Source: Notospermus geniculatus
Lineage: Eukaryota; Nemertea; Pilidiophora; Heteronemertea; Lineidae
NCBI GenBank assembly: GCA_002633025.1
Contig: NMRB01000007.1
Span: 286,951-350,950, forward strand
DNA length: 64,000 bases
Direction: 5' to 3'
Shown: positions 1-13,700 of the stretch, piece by piece
Layout of the letters: the number at the start of each line of letters is the position of its first letter
Numbering within the stretch: position 1 is the first letter of the stretch
Program-made: the position numbers and the translations under genes
The notes under the pieces: model-generated
Told to the model about the DNA's origin: nothing
The model's input: only the letters and a program-made list of their open reading frames with translations
Database searches by the model: none

Positions 1-503
1 TGCAGGAGAAGCGTGAGCAAGCGAGAGAAGAGATGACCATCATGGAGGAGGAGATGAGGAAAGCAGAGGAGCAGCTGAGGCAGAGAAAGGAAGAACAGAG
101 CAAAGCTCCCACATCAAAAAGGTACGTCGGGGGTTGGAGAGGCAGCTGCAGAGTTGGGATGATATTGTTCAGCTATTGCCAACTCCAGTGCTTGCTCTGC
201 ATGTACATTTCGAAGAATAGCATTCATTTTGATACCAATACACATGTACCGTACACTGTAAAACTGGTGCTCCTATGTTCCAATACATGTAGTCCGTAAT
301 TCGACGCATGTGCATGAACATTCCTCCAGTGCCTTTTTGCGAAGCATGGACCTCAGGGCATAGATGGAATCATGACTTCTCTTACGTGGGGGTGTCACGC
401 CTTTATTCTCTTTTTCAGGAGCAACATTCTGACACCAGGCAGAGCAGAACCTGGCACACCCGCGACGCCACGGTTGAAGGGATCGGCAAGATTTGGACTG
501 TAA
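1..503 (+). CDS. C-terminal end of an unidentified coiled-coil protein (partial, 5' end outside window)
   Basis: Two exons are visible, 1-121 and 419-503. The donor is aag/gtacgt at 121 and the acceptor is tttttcag at 411-418. The frame runs from the left edge (codons starting at base 3) to a TAA at 501-503. The first exon encodes a highly charged helical stretch rich in Glu, Arg, Lys and Gln, typical of a coiled coil. The second encodes a short Pro/Thr/Gly/Arg-rich tail ending in Ala-Arg-Phe-Gly-Leu. An AATAAA follows at 634-639. Charged helix plus basic tail is common in cytoskeletal, kinesin-tail and centrosomal proteins, but I do not recognise the family. The gene converges tail-to-tail with the RPGRIP1L gene. 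Confidence 0.7.
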
Positions 504-633
504 ATTCAGACGCCGAGTATTGTGTTCAAAATGGACATTCCTGATATGTTGACACTGTAACTGTAAAACCTCTTGATGAGGAGTATTTGGATGTACATGT
601 ATGTGTATAGTGTGCAATGTTTTACATTGTAGA

Positions 634-639
634 AATAAA
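634..639 (+). terminator. Polyadenylation signal AATAAA for the first gene
   Basis: A canonical AATAAA lies 131 bases after the stop codon at 501-503, on the same strand and at a normal 3' UTR distance. Confidence 0.6.
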
Positions 640-917
640 TGTGAAGAGATTGAATAACAATGTTTACCTTCTTGGAAGTTGATTTGAGAGCCGACTACCA
701 AATACAGCATTAGGGGCACCATGGACAATGAACAGGACGAAACTGAAGTGCACGGGGAAACATTTGCTGCTGAGAGTCACCTTCTATTACAGAACGTCTC
801 CAAGACTACATGCAGCGACTACACCTGCACTGAAACAGCCTCTGCACATGCACAAGACCCAACAACATAGTCTGACCTTGAGAACAGTCAACAATGAGAA
901 CTTGTGAACACACTGCA

Positions 918-1115
918 ATGGGAGACTTTCCTGTCGTTAGAGGCTGCCTGTTATCGGTCCTAGAACGCCTCAAAATTTGACGTCACCGACATAACTCATG
1001 GCTTCCACGTCATTATGGATGACGTTGTGGCGTGCACTCCTTGCTTGTGACGTCAAATTTCATGACGTTCTAGGACCGCTAACTTGTGGCTTCTAACAGC
1101 AGGAAAGTCTCCCAT
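918..1115. mobile_element. Foldback/MITE-like element with ~65-base inverted arms
   Basis: The left arm (918-986) contains gggagactttcctg, then ggtcctagaacg, then aaatttgacgtcac. The right arm (1048-1115) has the complements in reverse order: gtgacgtcaaattt, cgttctaggacc, caggaaagtctccc. The arms match with a few mismatches and flank about 60 bases. There is no coding capacity. Confidence 0.75.
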
Positions 1116-1649
1116 ATTGACGCAAAATGAGAAGGAAATTCATGAACAACTTGAGAGGAGAGAATCACAACTTGCTACAAGCGGGCCGAGATGTGATAAA
1201 AGAAGGATTTCAACAAGGATGGAATTGTATGCAAAATATTTACTTCTAATCTTCATTTCATATACATGATGGCTCTGTCTAAGCTATGTACATGTACATG
1301 ATCAAAGAATACATGTACAGTATCTACAGTACATGGTACAAAATGAAATAAATAATGAACTATATTGAAGTGGAAAGATGGCTATACAAAATTTACCGCT
1401 AAAAACATGTCTCGGGCATCCAAATCAGGGATTCACCCACACGGTAATTGTTTCGAAAATTAATCTAATCTGGCTTGGAAATATTCTGCAAAAACTAACC
1501 CTACACTATCTACTTGCCCTACATTTAAAAATTTCGGTAAATCTAATTCTCTATAATACAACATGGACGGAAGGTACATGTAAAACTCTAGGCAGGATTT
1601 TCGTAAAGAATTTCATTGTCAGAGTGGGTATGATATTTTGGCAAAGGCA

Positions 1650-1715
1650 CCAATGGCTTTGGCAAATCTTCCTTCGGTGTTTCCAATGGCTTTGGCAAAT
1701 CTTCCTTCGGTGTTT
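1650..1715. repeat. 33-base tandem duplication beside the RPGRIP1L stop
   Basis: Two copies of a 33-base unit beginning ccaatggctttggcaaatct start at 1650 and 1683. They lie immediately 3' of the RPGRIP1L stop codon at 1744-1746 and so probably in its 3' UTR. Confidence 0.85.
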
Positions 1716-1743
1716 CCTTGCCAAGTTGGACGAAGATTGGCGA

Positions 1744-4700
1744 CTACATCTGGATTTCCTCCTGGACAGCTCTCATGGCATCAAGACATTCCACTGTGAT
1801 GTTGAGGGAACCGATAACTGTCCTTTCGTCTCCAACGTCGAATACTGAAATGACGAAGTGACAAAATGCAGTCCCGTTGAGAAGATACAGTACGCTGCAA
1901 TCTTTTGGGGCTGAAATCGCAAGGAATATCTGATGCTCCTTTAGGACAACTCAGACCTATGAGCCGACTAATCACTCTCTGCCACATAGGGCCCCCACAT
2001 AAATTCTTTGAATTACCATGCGTCAGTCATGGAGATATATCACACAGGCTTAAAACTCACCTGGAATATCCTTCTCATAGTAATTCTTCCCCGACTTTAG
2101 AATATCTCTCACGCTTATGAAGGCTGTACCAATATCTTCACACTCGGCACTCTGATTGTCCTCGGTGGGTTCACTCACGACTGTGAAACGAATCCTGCAA
2201 GAAACATTGAGATGTTTGGTCTGAGTAAGGAGAGACAGCAGTACAAGTTCCACGAAGAGATCAAGGGATGGGATTGAAAGCTCTGAGTTAATCAGGATTG
2301 ATCTGTTGGGTATCATAACTTACCTTCCTTCATCTGGGTCATCCGGTAACAACATGCTGGCCAAGTACTGCCGCTTCTCATAGTTGTTCTCCATATCAAC
2401 GTGGAATGCTGAAATTTGGAGAAATGTTGTAGAAAATATGGGTTGAGAGATTGTCTGTGGGCAAGTTTAACACCTTTTCAGCCATAAGATATCACAATTC
2501 AAAACACAAACACAGCATTCCAGCCAACTGGAACGCTTGCGACACATGGCAAGGAATCTGTGTGGCAGGAAACATTAAGTCTCAAAAACAAGGCAGATTT
2601 CTGTGTACCTTTATGGAAGTTAAAGACGATCGGAGTGTGGGAATTCTGAGGTTTTGGCAGCGAAAATGGTGTTTCAAGTTCATCAGGCGGACATCCAAGG
2701 AAGCGGTACTCTACGAAAAGCATCTGAATGCTTGGGTCGTTGAAAATAGGTGAGCCTTCCTCGAGGCTGAACGAGGCGATGGTGACAGTCACAACGTCGG
2801 CTTGACCCTGGAAAGGAGATGATGAGAACGACCCTGAAATAATCTGTGAAGATGCCAACTTTGCGGAGACTATCAATTCCTCTGTACATGTAGTTGTTTT
2901 ATAGGAGACTTGTGAAGTCTGACGTGAAGCTTTCTTGTTCAATAAAATATGTTCTCCAAACAGTTAACTTACCCCAGTAGCAGATCTAGGCCTGCCTCCC
3001 CCCAGGACGAGACCCTCGCTATCCGACTCCATACTCGACTCTCCACCTTCAGGTTGCTCTTCAACCTGGTCGTCATGCTCTAGCTCCTCTTCAATCACAG
3101 TGTCTGTAACGATGACAGATGTTAGAAGAAAGCCTTTTTTAGGGAATTTGTAATCAACTGCTCAATACTGAATCAGAAATACAAAGAGAACACTCAAGTG
3201 ACCTTCATGATCATGACCTTGACCTTTCAAGGTCAGAGAAATGATGGTGAGTACCGTATCATAGCAAGGCCTACCTGCATCATCCTCTTCATCTTTCGTG
3301 GGTGGAGGCTGAAATCAAACAGTCAACTGGGGTTAATCCAAACATATCTAATGATTGGCAACATTACTTGCTTGAGGAAAATGTAATCTCTGTTTATCAC
3401 AAGAGCCCCAGCATGGAGGTAGGAACTACATCATGAGAACAGACACCAAGAACTAGACAGCTGGTTGAAATACAAATTAGCACATCCAGCATTACAAATG
3501 CAAATAGTTGTTTACATCAGCCAAATATTCAGATGTTTACACTCACCACTTCTTCTTTCACGTCTGTAAGGAGAAATAAGAGAAAAACATGAATTGGAGG
3601 ATGTGAGGGTTTGTCTGGGGTTCCACTCTGACAGGATGACTGACAGGATCAATTCCACAACCTGATGCAGTGAACTCTAATGTTCAGACCTCAATTACCA
3701 AGATTTTGAAAAGAATGTTGAAATATCAACAAACATACCTTTCCTCTTTTTCTTATCCTTTTTCTTGTCCTCCTTCTCCTTTTTACCTGAAAGAATACAG
3801 TTGGATGATGATGCGGTCACTAAGGAAACAGACACCCTCGAGCCAGTGTGCCAAGGATGATGAAGATGGACAAGAAAAGAACACATGGAGACTCAAACTG
3901 ATGATGGAATGGTTCTGAGGAGAGTGGGGTATTCTTGTTGGCCCCAGTCTAGCCTATGTCCTATCCAACTACACTGATGGATGGGGCTCAGAGTCAGAGA
4001 TCTTGTTTCCGTAGCATCTTGTGCCATCTGGTCTTAAGCTAGCAGCACAGGTCACCACTTTCATTGCTCGTACAGGCAATTTTCGTGGTCGGCAATTTTT
4101 GTGGCGGTTGCCGGTTTACAGCAGACGTCACCACTCAGTGGTCTCGTGTGCTGCTGATGGCCACGCATCACCACAAATGGCAACCACGAGCAATTTTCGT
4201 GGTGAGAAATCAAACCGGTTTGATTTTCGGCAACTTGTGGTCCCCACAGAATTTCTGTGGTGAGTCTGAGTGGTCATTGCCGGCCACAGCACACTTGGCC
4301 ATTTTCATGGCGACCACAAAAATTGCCTGTATGAGCAACGGAAGTGGTGATGTGTGCTACAGGCTTTAGCATAAGTCATAAAGAAAGCAACAATGGTGAA
4401 GTCCATATCTTGCGTGAGGAAAATCTCATGTGTAGGAGTGCCTTGAGAGAATGTGGGGTTAGTGAGAAGAGTGATAACCTGACACCTATGGAAGTGATCT
4501 GAAAAGAAGTGTGATGGCATTCACTTTGGTTGTTAGATCACGGCAAACTTACACCAGAATGAATGTTAAGGTAAAACCTAGCAAGTCATTTTTTTTCAGT
4601 TTTGAGAAATATGCTTCAGAAGATAAAACCAAACCTAGTGAATACAAAAATGGTATCAACTCAAATTTTACCAAAATGTGACTTGCTATGTTTTGCCTTA

Positions 4701-7700
4701 ACACTCAATGTCAACGGGTGCCTACATGGAAAGAAATGAAGGTAATGTGGGGGTAATCTGATCTTGTTAGGAGGTTGGTGGCAAGTGGGTTAGGAGTATG
4801 TCTGGGTTAGCAGGAGCAGGTCAGGCGACATCAGTTAAGTGATGACTACAGCAAATCCGACGCTGCTGCCTAAACCCTACAGTGAGGAAAACAAAATGGG
4901 TTGTTAAGGAACACAGGGACACAAGGTTACGATGAGAGAGTCAGTTCTACCTTTCCCAAAAATTCCCTTTAATGAGAATTTTCCCTTCTTTTTATCAGTT
5001 TTTTCACCTCCATTAACAGCATCCTCCTCCTCCTCTGCCTCCCTTTGGCTAGGGGCAGAATCATTCGTGATCGCTTGGGAATCTACAGCATCATCGCCAC
5101 CTATAGGGAAGTTGAATGAATACTACATCTGGTAAACTACAGGGGCTGGTTGTATGATACAAAGGGTTTGCTTGGTACCAACTCTATACTACATGTATTG
5201 TTAATTGAAGGAGGTAATGTTGGGCCTATATCTACACTACACTGCACAATGTACAGTTCATAATTGTGGTGGCCTGGCCTGTATGACTCCGGTGGATCTA
5301 AAGCAGCAAAGGAGAACATGAGGGTACCTAATTCAATCATGCAACAGCAGCCATCAAAAGCCACAACAGTAAAAGCTTATTGTACAGTACAGAGGTTTAC
5401 AAGCCAAGCCAAGAATATGTACACAGTCATCAAGTTAAACACTTTCTCAATGTTTATAATGAGAACGGACTGACCAATGCAGTGATACTGACACGTAAAG
5501 AAGCTAACACTGACTATGTTTCCACCACCCTGCAAAAATTTAAGAAATGAGCCAGTAGAACATATGAAAATGTGCAAAGGAAGATTGTTAGAATAGAAAA
5601 CATGATAGACTTATCACCTTTTACTACTTCACTATACAAGGCAGACTCAGTTTCTTCAGGGGTAACTGAAGCTTCGGCGGTACTCTCAGGCTCTGGTTCC
5701 TCCACACTGGATTTGGCTGGCAAGGGGAGAGGGAGTGGTTTTGTCAATGGATAATGAACTTTGGGGAATGGTAAAGGAACGAAATAATGTACAGAAACCT
5801 CTGATTGGCCATCTCAAGGCAACTGAGTCGAAATCACCAATCAGATCAGTTGTGACAACTCAGCGAACAACCCATCTGATTGGCCAACTCCAGACATCAT
5901 TTCAGAACAAACCAATCAGAGCAAGTGTTCAGACATGTAGGTTTTCAGTAACTTTATCAAACCTTGTTCAACATTAGCAAGGGAACAGATGACCAAGTTA
6001 GGTTAAATCTTCCTAATGAAGACCATGATTATGAATGTTTAAAGGCATAATGATGCTAACTGGGTGAAAACCTCACAAAGACCGATGGATGGAGGAATCA
6101 GTCTGCATAAAGGAGGGGTATCTCTGAGGACACAACTTCATGAAATGAATGATGAAATAAGCCTAGGGGATTTGCAACAATCAAAGGTGTAATATGCCTA
6201 CCAGCTGCTTCCTGAGCTGCCCTTTTCTCCCGTTTCTTCCTGAGGGCTGCAGCTATCACCCCTTTTGCCTTGGTCACGTCTTCTTCTTCTACCTGCTGAG
6301 GTGGTGGTGGCACCACTGACAAACAATGAGACAAGACACTTACAGCATGTGACAAACATTGCAGAAACAGACAAGTCACTTCACACATGTGTTAAACAAT
6401 TGAGAAGTCAACAGCTCTCATGTTCAAGGTTCTGTCAAGAGTAGAGCAGGGATTTTAGCACAGAATCAGGTTGTCAGTAATTCACGACGACTTTCAGCAT
6501 ACCGCTTTTGTTTACAGTGTTTTCATGAAAGCTGTAAAAGAATATTACAACAGTGGGACCTGAAGGGTTAAATAAAAGAGTAAATTTCTACGTTAAAGTC
6601 CAAGTCGGATGTTTGAACCTGAAATGGCACTGACCACTGAAATTTATCAGGGCCCACAGTACATCCCACACATTGGCCAACAGGCGCTGATGTGGACTAT
6701 TCATGGGTCAGTCCAGCCCATCCTTTAGAACTTGGACCGTCCAGGACCTATGTTCCCGAAGCCGTCGTAAGGTTAACGATATCGTTACGCTATGCATTTT
6801 TCCAGTTTTAACGACATCGTTAACCTAACGACGGCTTCGGGAACATGGGTCCTGTTTAGGTGTGATGAGCTGAGGAACAAAAACATGGAGGACAGTGATA
6901 AGTGAAGGAGGGATGATATTGCAGGGGTGGTACCAGGTAACTGAAATTGAAAGTGCAAGGATTATGATGTCATGTCAGTTAAAATGGTGAGATTCTACGT
7001 CTCATGGTTAAAGTAAAACAAGTCAAGGAACACAGCAGACTTGCAATACTCCCAGTTTTGTGGAAGAGATGGCAGCAACATTGGAACACTGTCCATATTG
7101 CTGCATCAATGGATCCTGTAAACAGAAAACTAACCAGCATTAATGTAAATGGAACCAAAAATGCAGGTGTGTGAGAGGGTTAGATGTCAGAGTGGTAAGA
7201 TGCTCTATCTACTACAGCAGTACACCTCTCTCTCACCTTCCATCTTCTCTGGTTCAGGTTCAAGATGGGCTGCAGCTGCAGCAGCAGCAGCTATTTCTGC
7301 CTGCTCGTCTTCCTCTGCATTCAAAAGAAAGGAGTAATCAACTCGATGAGTGAAGATACATTATTTGAGAGAAATCATGGGTGAATATACTTACAGGAGG
7401 ACAACAACCACCGAACTATCTGTCTGAAGCAAAGAATTGTGGAGCTTCACTCCTGCTTCCAAACCAATGCAGCCTTACAACAGTCTCAAGCAAGGCATTA
7501 ATGATGTCCATTCCTCCCATGGCCACTCAAGGACATGCACAGCACACTGTACAACACGTCTCAAGCAAGGGAAGCTTCCCCGTCCTCTGTACACATTCCA
7601 CCGATCACAGATCATGCACATCAACAGACTTGAAACATATACATAAAATGCGACTCAACAGAGAACAGAAACAAAGGTCCACGAGGACCATGAAGCGCTA

Positions 7701-10700
7701 ATATGATATGATATGATATGCATTGAGCAAGATGATTCCTTCACATAGGGCGCTAAACAGAAACCCAAACATTACTGACCTGTTCTCGGCTGCGGCACCG
7801 GCTTCAGTGACTCCTCAAACTCAGGCTCGTCATACATCACGACCTGAGCATCCCTCGAACTGTCTGTAACCGAAATGGTTGGTTTCATATGGTCCTGCAA
7901 CAGGGAAATCAAATAATCAGATAAGATGTCCCTAAGAACCAGCTATAAAGCAGCAGAACTGAAAGACGTAAGCTATTTTAGCCTTAACTACACTTCAACC
8001 TAAATACATATCAACTGATTGGCAATCTTCAATCTGTACTCACCCCGGCTTCCTCTGCAGCAGCCTGAGCTGCTTGGGCAGGTGAGATGTATTCCTCCAC
8101 GGGTTGTACCGGTGGTTCCTTAGGCTGCTCCAAAGACGGTGGTGGGAACGTCACCCTCAACTCCTGGGGCTTCTCTTTCAGCTTGGCCATTGACTTCATG
8201 GAAGAGGTGACTTGTGGAGCAGGTAGGATGAGGTCAGTTCCCTGGGCATCTGGTGGTTTGGACAGGTCCTCACCAGGCATCAGGACGGGGTGGCCAGGCT
8301 TCTCCGCTGGACCACTAGCCAGGAGCTGCAGAGAAAACACAGACCTTACCAAAATCTCTCGCAAAAAGACATCTAGAAACAACCCTTCCTTTTACCCTAT
8401 ACTGCATTAATTCATGTATCATGGGAACCGTTACCAACCTGAGCAGCAGTCTTGGAGGATGATTTTGGTGGCATGTACGAATACTGCCACTTGAGTTGCA
8501 CATCTACGCTTCCATTGACAGATCCATCACCTTGCTTCAGTTCAAACGTTCCCTTCACTGACTTGTCATGGGCAAGAGGTAATAAGGGGACAGTCGCCAC
8601 GCCAAGGTAGGCCGTCTCCTCGGGGTCAGTGTCGTCGAAGACATACACCATTAACTCCTGGAAAAATATCCAACAGGTTCGGATCATACAACAAGTTTTG
8701 ACTTCACTAACCTACCTACTAACTATGCAACTGAGGCACTTGCAGATTAAACACTTTCCAGTCATAATCAAACCATTCCTGCTCAACTTTTAGAGTGACC
8801 CCCCCCCCTTATCAAATCACAACGGAGAAATTTGATGACTGACACACAGGAAGAATATCCTGGGTCAAGACCAGCAGTCCTCTTACCTGTCCTTTCAGGT
8901 ACCTATCCAAGTCCACTGTCATTGGCACTGGGTAAGACTTATGGTCATTGTACTCAGGGTTATTACTGTTCTGAACGATGGAAGTGTCATGGTCAGGGTA
9001 GTCAAAGAATCTGTAGACTGCGTAAGGCGATGGCTGGGTACCTGATGGAAATGATACAATAGNNNNNNNNNNNNNNNNNNNNNNNNNNNNNNNNNNNNNN
9101 NNNNNNNNNNNNNNNNNNNNNNNNNNNNNNNNNNNNNNNNNNNNNNNNNNNNNNNNNNNNNNNNNNNNNNNNNNNNNNNNNNNNNNNNNNNNNNNNNNNN
9201 NNNNNNNNNNNNNNNNNNNNNNNNNNNNTGCCCTGGTACTAACCTTGTAAAGCCGTAGAGCCTGATCCATGGGAACCCTCAACCGTATCCAGTATTCCAC
9301 ACTTCCATAGTTCATTCCTGAAGCACCACTATCAGTACCTGAAACCATCACAAAAAACTTGTGAACTGGAGGAGCACTATTCAGCAAGTTCAGGGAAACA
9401 ACAATACAACTGACTCCTTATCACTTCACCGCAAAACTTAGAATCTTGAATGTAATCTGTTCAGATTACCTACCAACAAGCTGTGCCACCCCATGTACAC
9501 GGCCATGTGTCTTGTCAAAGATGTCATTAAACTTCAGCTGACAGGCAGCCACTGTGGTATAGTCTGTACCAAATGCATGGTGAAGTTCAACTGTTGTCGT
9601 TTCCTGAAAGAGAACAAGAGTTTCAAGGTTAATTATCGCTGCATATCATTGACGCTATTGAAATGGTCCATCTGCATCCAGTTGCATTCACAGAGTTTCT
9701 TGGTATGCAAAGACAACAATGAAGACACGACTTTGGAACTGAACTTTGTGACCTCAATAGAGAGGGGTCCTTTTCCCAGATGTATCAGTAATGGAAGGTT
9801 TCCTGCTGCTCCAGCTGAACCAACTATTGTCTAAGACAGGCTCACCTTCTGCAGATAGTGAAGGAAGAAGTCGTCCACCTTGACGATGTACTGAGAGGTG
9901 AAGTCAAACTCTGGTCTGCAAGTACAATACACTGAGTGATGAAGTCAATTTCACGTTGGTAAGGACATTATATTGAGAAGTGCCACAAATCTAAGGATTG
10001 AAGGTAGCAGAATCACTTCCAAGTCGCCCAGTTAAATGCAAACTTCTCTGAATCTTACCGAGCACTTTTTATCACAGTAGTTGCCTGGATCTCAAACTCA
10101 TAGAACTCCCACGTGCAGAATATGGCCGGTTCATCGTCTCCCATCTCACGCAGGGCCTCGTCTGATAGCATAACCTACAATCAAAATAACATAGAATATA
10201 ACAGGAGGCGGGCAGAGAATCCACAATAAGACAACACATAATACCAACATTGGAACTCAACCTTCTCAAAGTACTGAAGTACAGATATCAAGATTATCCC
10301 TGGTAATCCTAATCTCCGCGGCTCACCTTGTTGATGTGGATCTCAAAGAGATTCTGTCCTCTCTCCAGATGGATGCTCTCATCAAATTCTTCCGTCTCAG
10401 ACATGGCCTAGAAACAGAAATCATTACCATGAGAATGAATCATACTTGTCTGACCACTGTGATGAGGATAACTCTTTAAAGAATTAAATCAAGGATGACG
10501 CTTTCACAAGATACATTTTTTTGGGTGTGGAATTGTGACTGCCACATTTTGCCATGGAGGCCCTAAGTTTAATTGACAGGTACGGAGCGAATGAGCATAC
10601 CTCCTCCTCGTCATCTCTAATCCTGTATTGTCTTGTCCCATAAGCAATGTCCTTGAGCTGAGCCTCCAGTTTCTGAAAATAGGAAAGTTGACCTGTGAGT

Positions 10701-13700
10701 GATATCAGTCAATTTAGGGAGAAGCTGAATGATTGGTGGCTTGGGCGGGGGGGGGGGGGGGGGGGGTNGGGGGAGGGGGTAGTACAAAGGTGTGAGATGC
10801 AGATTTATAACTGAGAGGCTACTGGGGTCGACTCGTAGCCAAGTCACTGTTCTGTACTCTCCTCCAACTCCGCGTGTACTCACCTTAATCCTAGCAGCCC
10901 TGATATCCAACAGTCTGGCGTACTCATCCAGTTTGGTCTCATACTCCAGTTTCACTTCTTCCATCTTCCTTGTGACCGACCCGACCTCGATCTGATAATC
11001 CTTGTTGATGTTGTGCTGGACAATCAGCATGTTCCTCGTCTTCTCCAATTCATTGATTGTCTCGGCGTATTCCGCTTGTAGCAGGGTCAGTTGTTTGTGG
11101 TAGTCTGGATCAAGATGAACACAAGTAAATACAGGGGACTTCAACTCAGTCAAGTTTCAAAACACAGACAGGTTTTGAGACAACCTCCATAGGACCCAGG
11201 GCTGCAAGTCAAGCATCTCTTGATTATGCACAGCTACAAAGGTTCCCGTAGTCACATTCTAAGAACGTCACATACCTTTTTTCGTTTCCCCATCAACCTT
11301 CTGTAAAAAGTCCAGCTCCTGCTCTCCCTTCTCTTTTCGCCGTTTTACCAAAACCAAAGCCTCCTCAATCTCTGTGAAGTCCACCGCACTTTCCTAGGGA
11401 GATAGGGAGACAGAATGAGAAATTGTAGAGTACAGCATGATGGCTACAAGGCAACACACCAGAGGAATTCTAGGCTACTTGCATGTGTACCCAGTATTCT
11501 AAGCTGTGCCCAAACCGACTCACACATAATGACATAAAATCCCGACCATTCCCACACTGTCCCCAGTTCTCACCTTCGTAAAGAACTTCATCTTTTCCTT
11601 CAACTCGTCATGCTCTTCCTTCAATTCATAATATTTGATCTGGTTCTCACTGAGTTCTTTCTCAGCCTTCTCTCGGGAGTCTGAAATGGACAGAATACTC
11701 ATTGGCAATGGATGAAGACACGCCCTGAATGAAACAGTGATCAACAGCAGCTCTCAGTAAGTCGCTCCTCCACATCAGTAAGCCCTCAATTTGCTGTCGT
11801 TGGAGTCCTTTCAGCTTATACCTTGATCATTGACATAAAACATAGTCCATAGTTTCCTATGGCCAAGTTGCCCATTGAGAGCCAATCTGCATGAGAAAAC
11901 TCAAAGTGGAGAAGCGCATATAGGAAACATTTTGCACCATTCCTCACCTCTCTCCTCAGCATATTTATCCAAGATGCCACCCTTCTCGCCCACGTCTGCC
12001 TTCAGCGTCGCTTCAAGCTGAGCTATCTGAACCTTGAGGGCATTCTCTCGCTGTCTCCATTCCCTCTCCCTCTCCAGGTCAAATGCGCTGCAATCAGCAG
12101 GGAATGATATCAACACAGAGGAAACTGTACAATGTGGGCTCACAATATGGCTGTAGCAGCTTGATTTGGTCAGCTGCAACTCTACCATTGGCACTACAGA
12201 GACAGAAGATGTTTACACCACTAAGAGACTGATAATAACTGGATGATCAAGATAACAGTTTGGCAGGCAAGAATCTACAAATCCATTGAGATAAACAGGC
12301 ATACAAAGATTTTCAAATGATGATAGATTTACCTGGTAACAAGTTTCTCATTTGCCTCGGTCAAAACTGTGTTGTCGTTTTTCAATGCTTCAACCTGCTC
12401 CTCCAACTGGAAACAAAATCAAACAGCCAATGAAATAGACAGCTCTTGTCTGAAGCAGGTAACAACTGGAACATGGTACCATCAGGACATCAAGATCATG
12501 GATGAACAGTGATATTTGGAGTCAGATTGCATGAGAACACGGTTGTCAAGACCAGATACAGTGCTGTGGCTGTCTAGTTACCTCATATATCTTGCGCTGA
12601 TTGGTAGAGCCAGCCTTGAGTTCGTTCTGCAGTGTCAGCGTCCGGGTCTGTTCCTGTTTCAACTGGTGATTCAAGTGCTCCATTTCCATCAACAACTGAT
12701 CATGACTTGTCTTCATAGCATGCAGTTTCTGAAACAGGGGAAGTGAAAATGTCGTTAAGCAAGAAGAGGTCCACCACTTGTCCCTGGTGTCACTCTTTTG
12801 TAGCACACAACCAACGACTTCAAAGCGAGTCTGACCCTCTAAGAGCAGCACACTTACGTCTTCCATGTGCTGATACTTCTGCTGCAGCGTTGTCAATTTC
12901 ATGGATTTCTCCTTGACCTCTCTCTGCAGACGAATCATGTCAACGTTCTCTTGAACAGTCGCCCTCTGACCAGCAGTCGCTTGCTGTTTGATCTTCAGCA
13001 AGTCCTCTTCAAATTCCGCCTCACGCATTCTCATCTGTTCCTTCAAGAATTCGATGTCTTGTTCGTAGATGTTGATCTGTTCATGCAGTTCTTCGATCGT
13101 TTTTTCCCTGAGGAGAATGAGATAACAACTTATGGCTATCATGCAACATCTGCCGCCTGGAATGCACCACTGACCTCAGTATCTTTTCCAAAATAGCCAG
13201 AAAATAAGCCTCAAGTAGTAGAATACTCACTGTTTCCTGATTTCAAATCTGGCATCCTCAAGTAAGCTGTGGCCGTATCTGGGCAGTGTAGGAGAATGTG
13301 CCCTGAAAGTGAAAACATTACAGATTAAGCCCTGATCAGAATGATCACATCTGCAAATATTCCAGATCAAATGGCTAGGTCATGTAGGTAGTGATTCTAC
13401 TTGGTACTCGATGGAAGGATACTAGAATCCTTACCTGGCGGTACCTGTGAGTGCTGGTGATGGTCCCTGCACACGGATATTCTTGGAAACTCTGGCATCA
13501 GCAGAATGGTGTTTGATTCCCTAAGAAGAAGAAGAAGAAGAAGAAGCAGTCAATTCATTCATGTGGACTTATTCTCTTCCTGTTCTGTGATTCAATGATT
13601 TTTTTCAAACTGACTAATTTACTATCATGATGATAGTCCAAGGGGATAACTTTTAATTGAATGGTTTCTGTGTAAGTTCTACTCACAGTATTAATTCTAG

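Larger units (their letters stand above)
504..1743. other. Convergent intergenic region between the first gene and RPGRIP1L
   Basis: No gene is supported here. The stretch holds the 3' UTR and polyadenylation signal of the left gene, a foldback element at 918-1115, an ACATGTACATG-rich patch near 1286-1335, and the 33-base tandem duplication just beyond the RPGRIP1L stop. The longest open frames carry no recognisable domain or codon pattern. Confidence 0.6.

Noticed and set aside
7149-7353. Plus-strand frames with poly-Ala and poly-Gln
   Set aside because: They are antisense to RPGRIP1L exon 7314-7237, whose Ala repeat creates the low-complexity strings.
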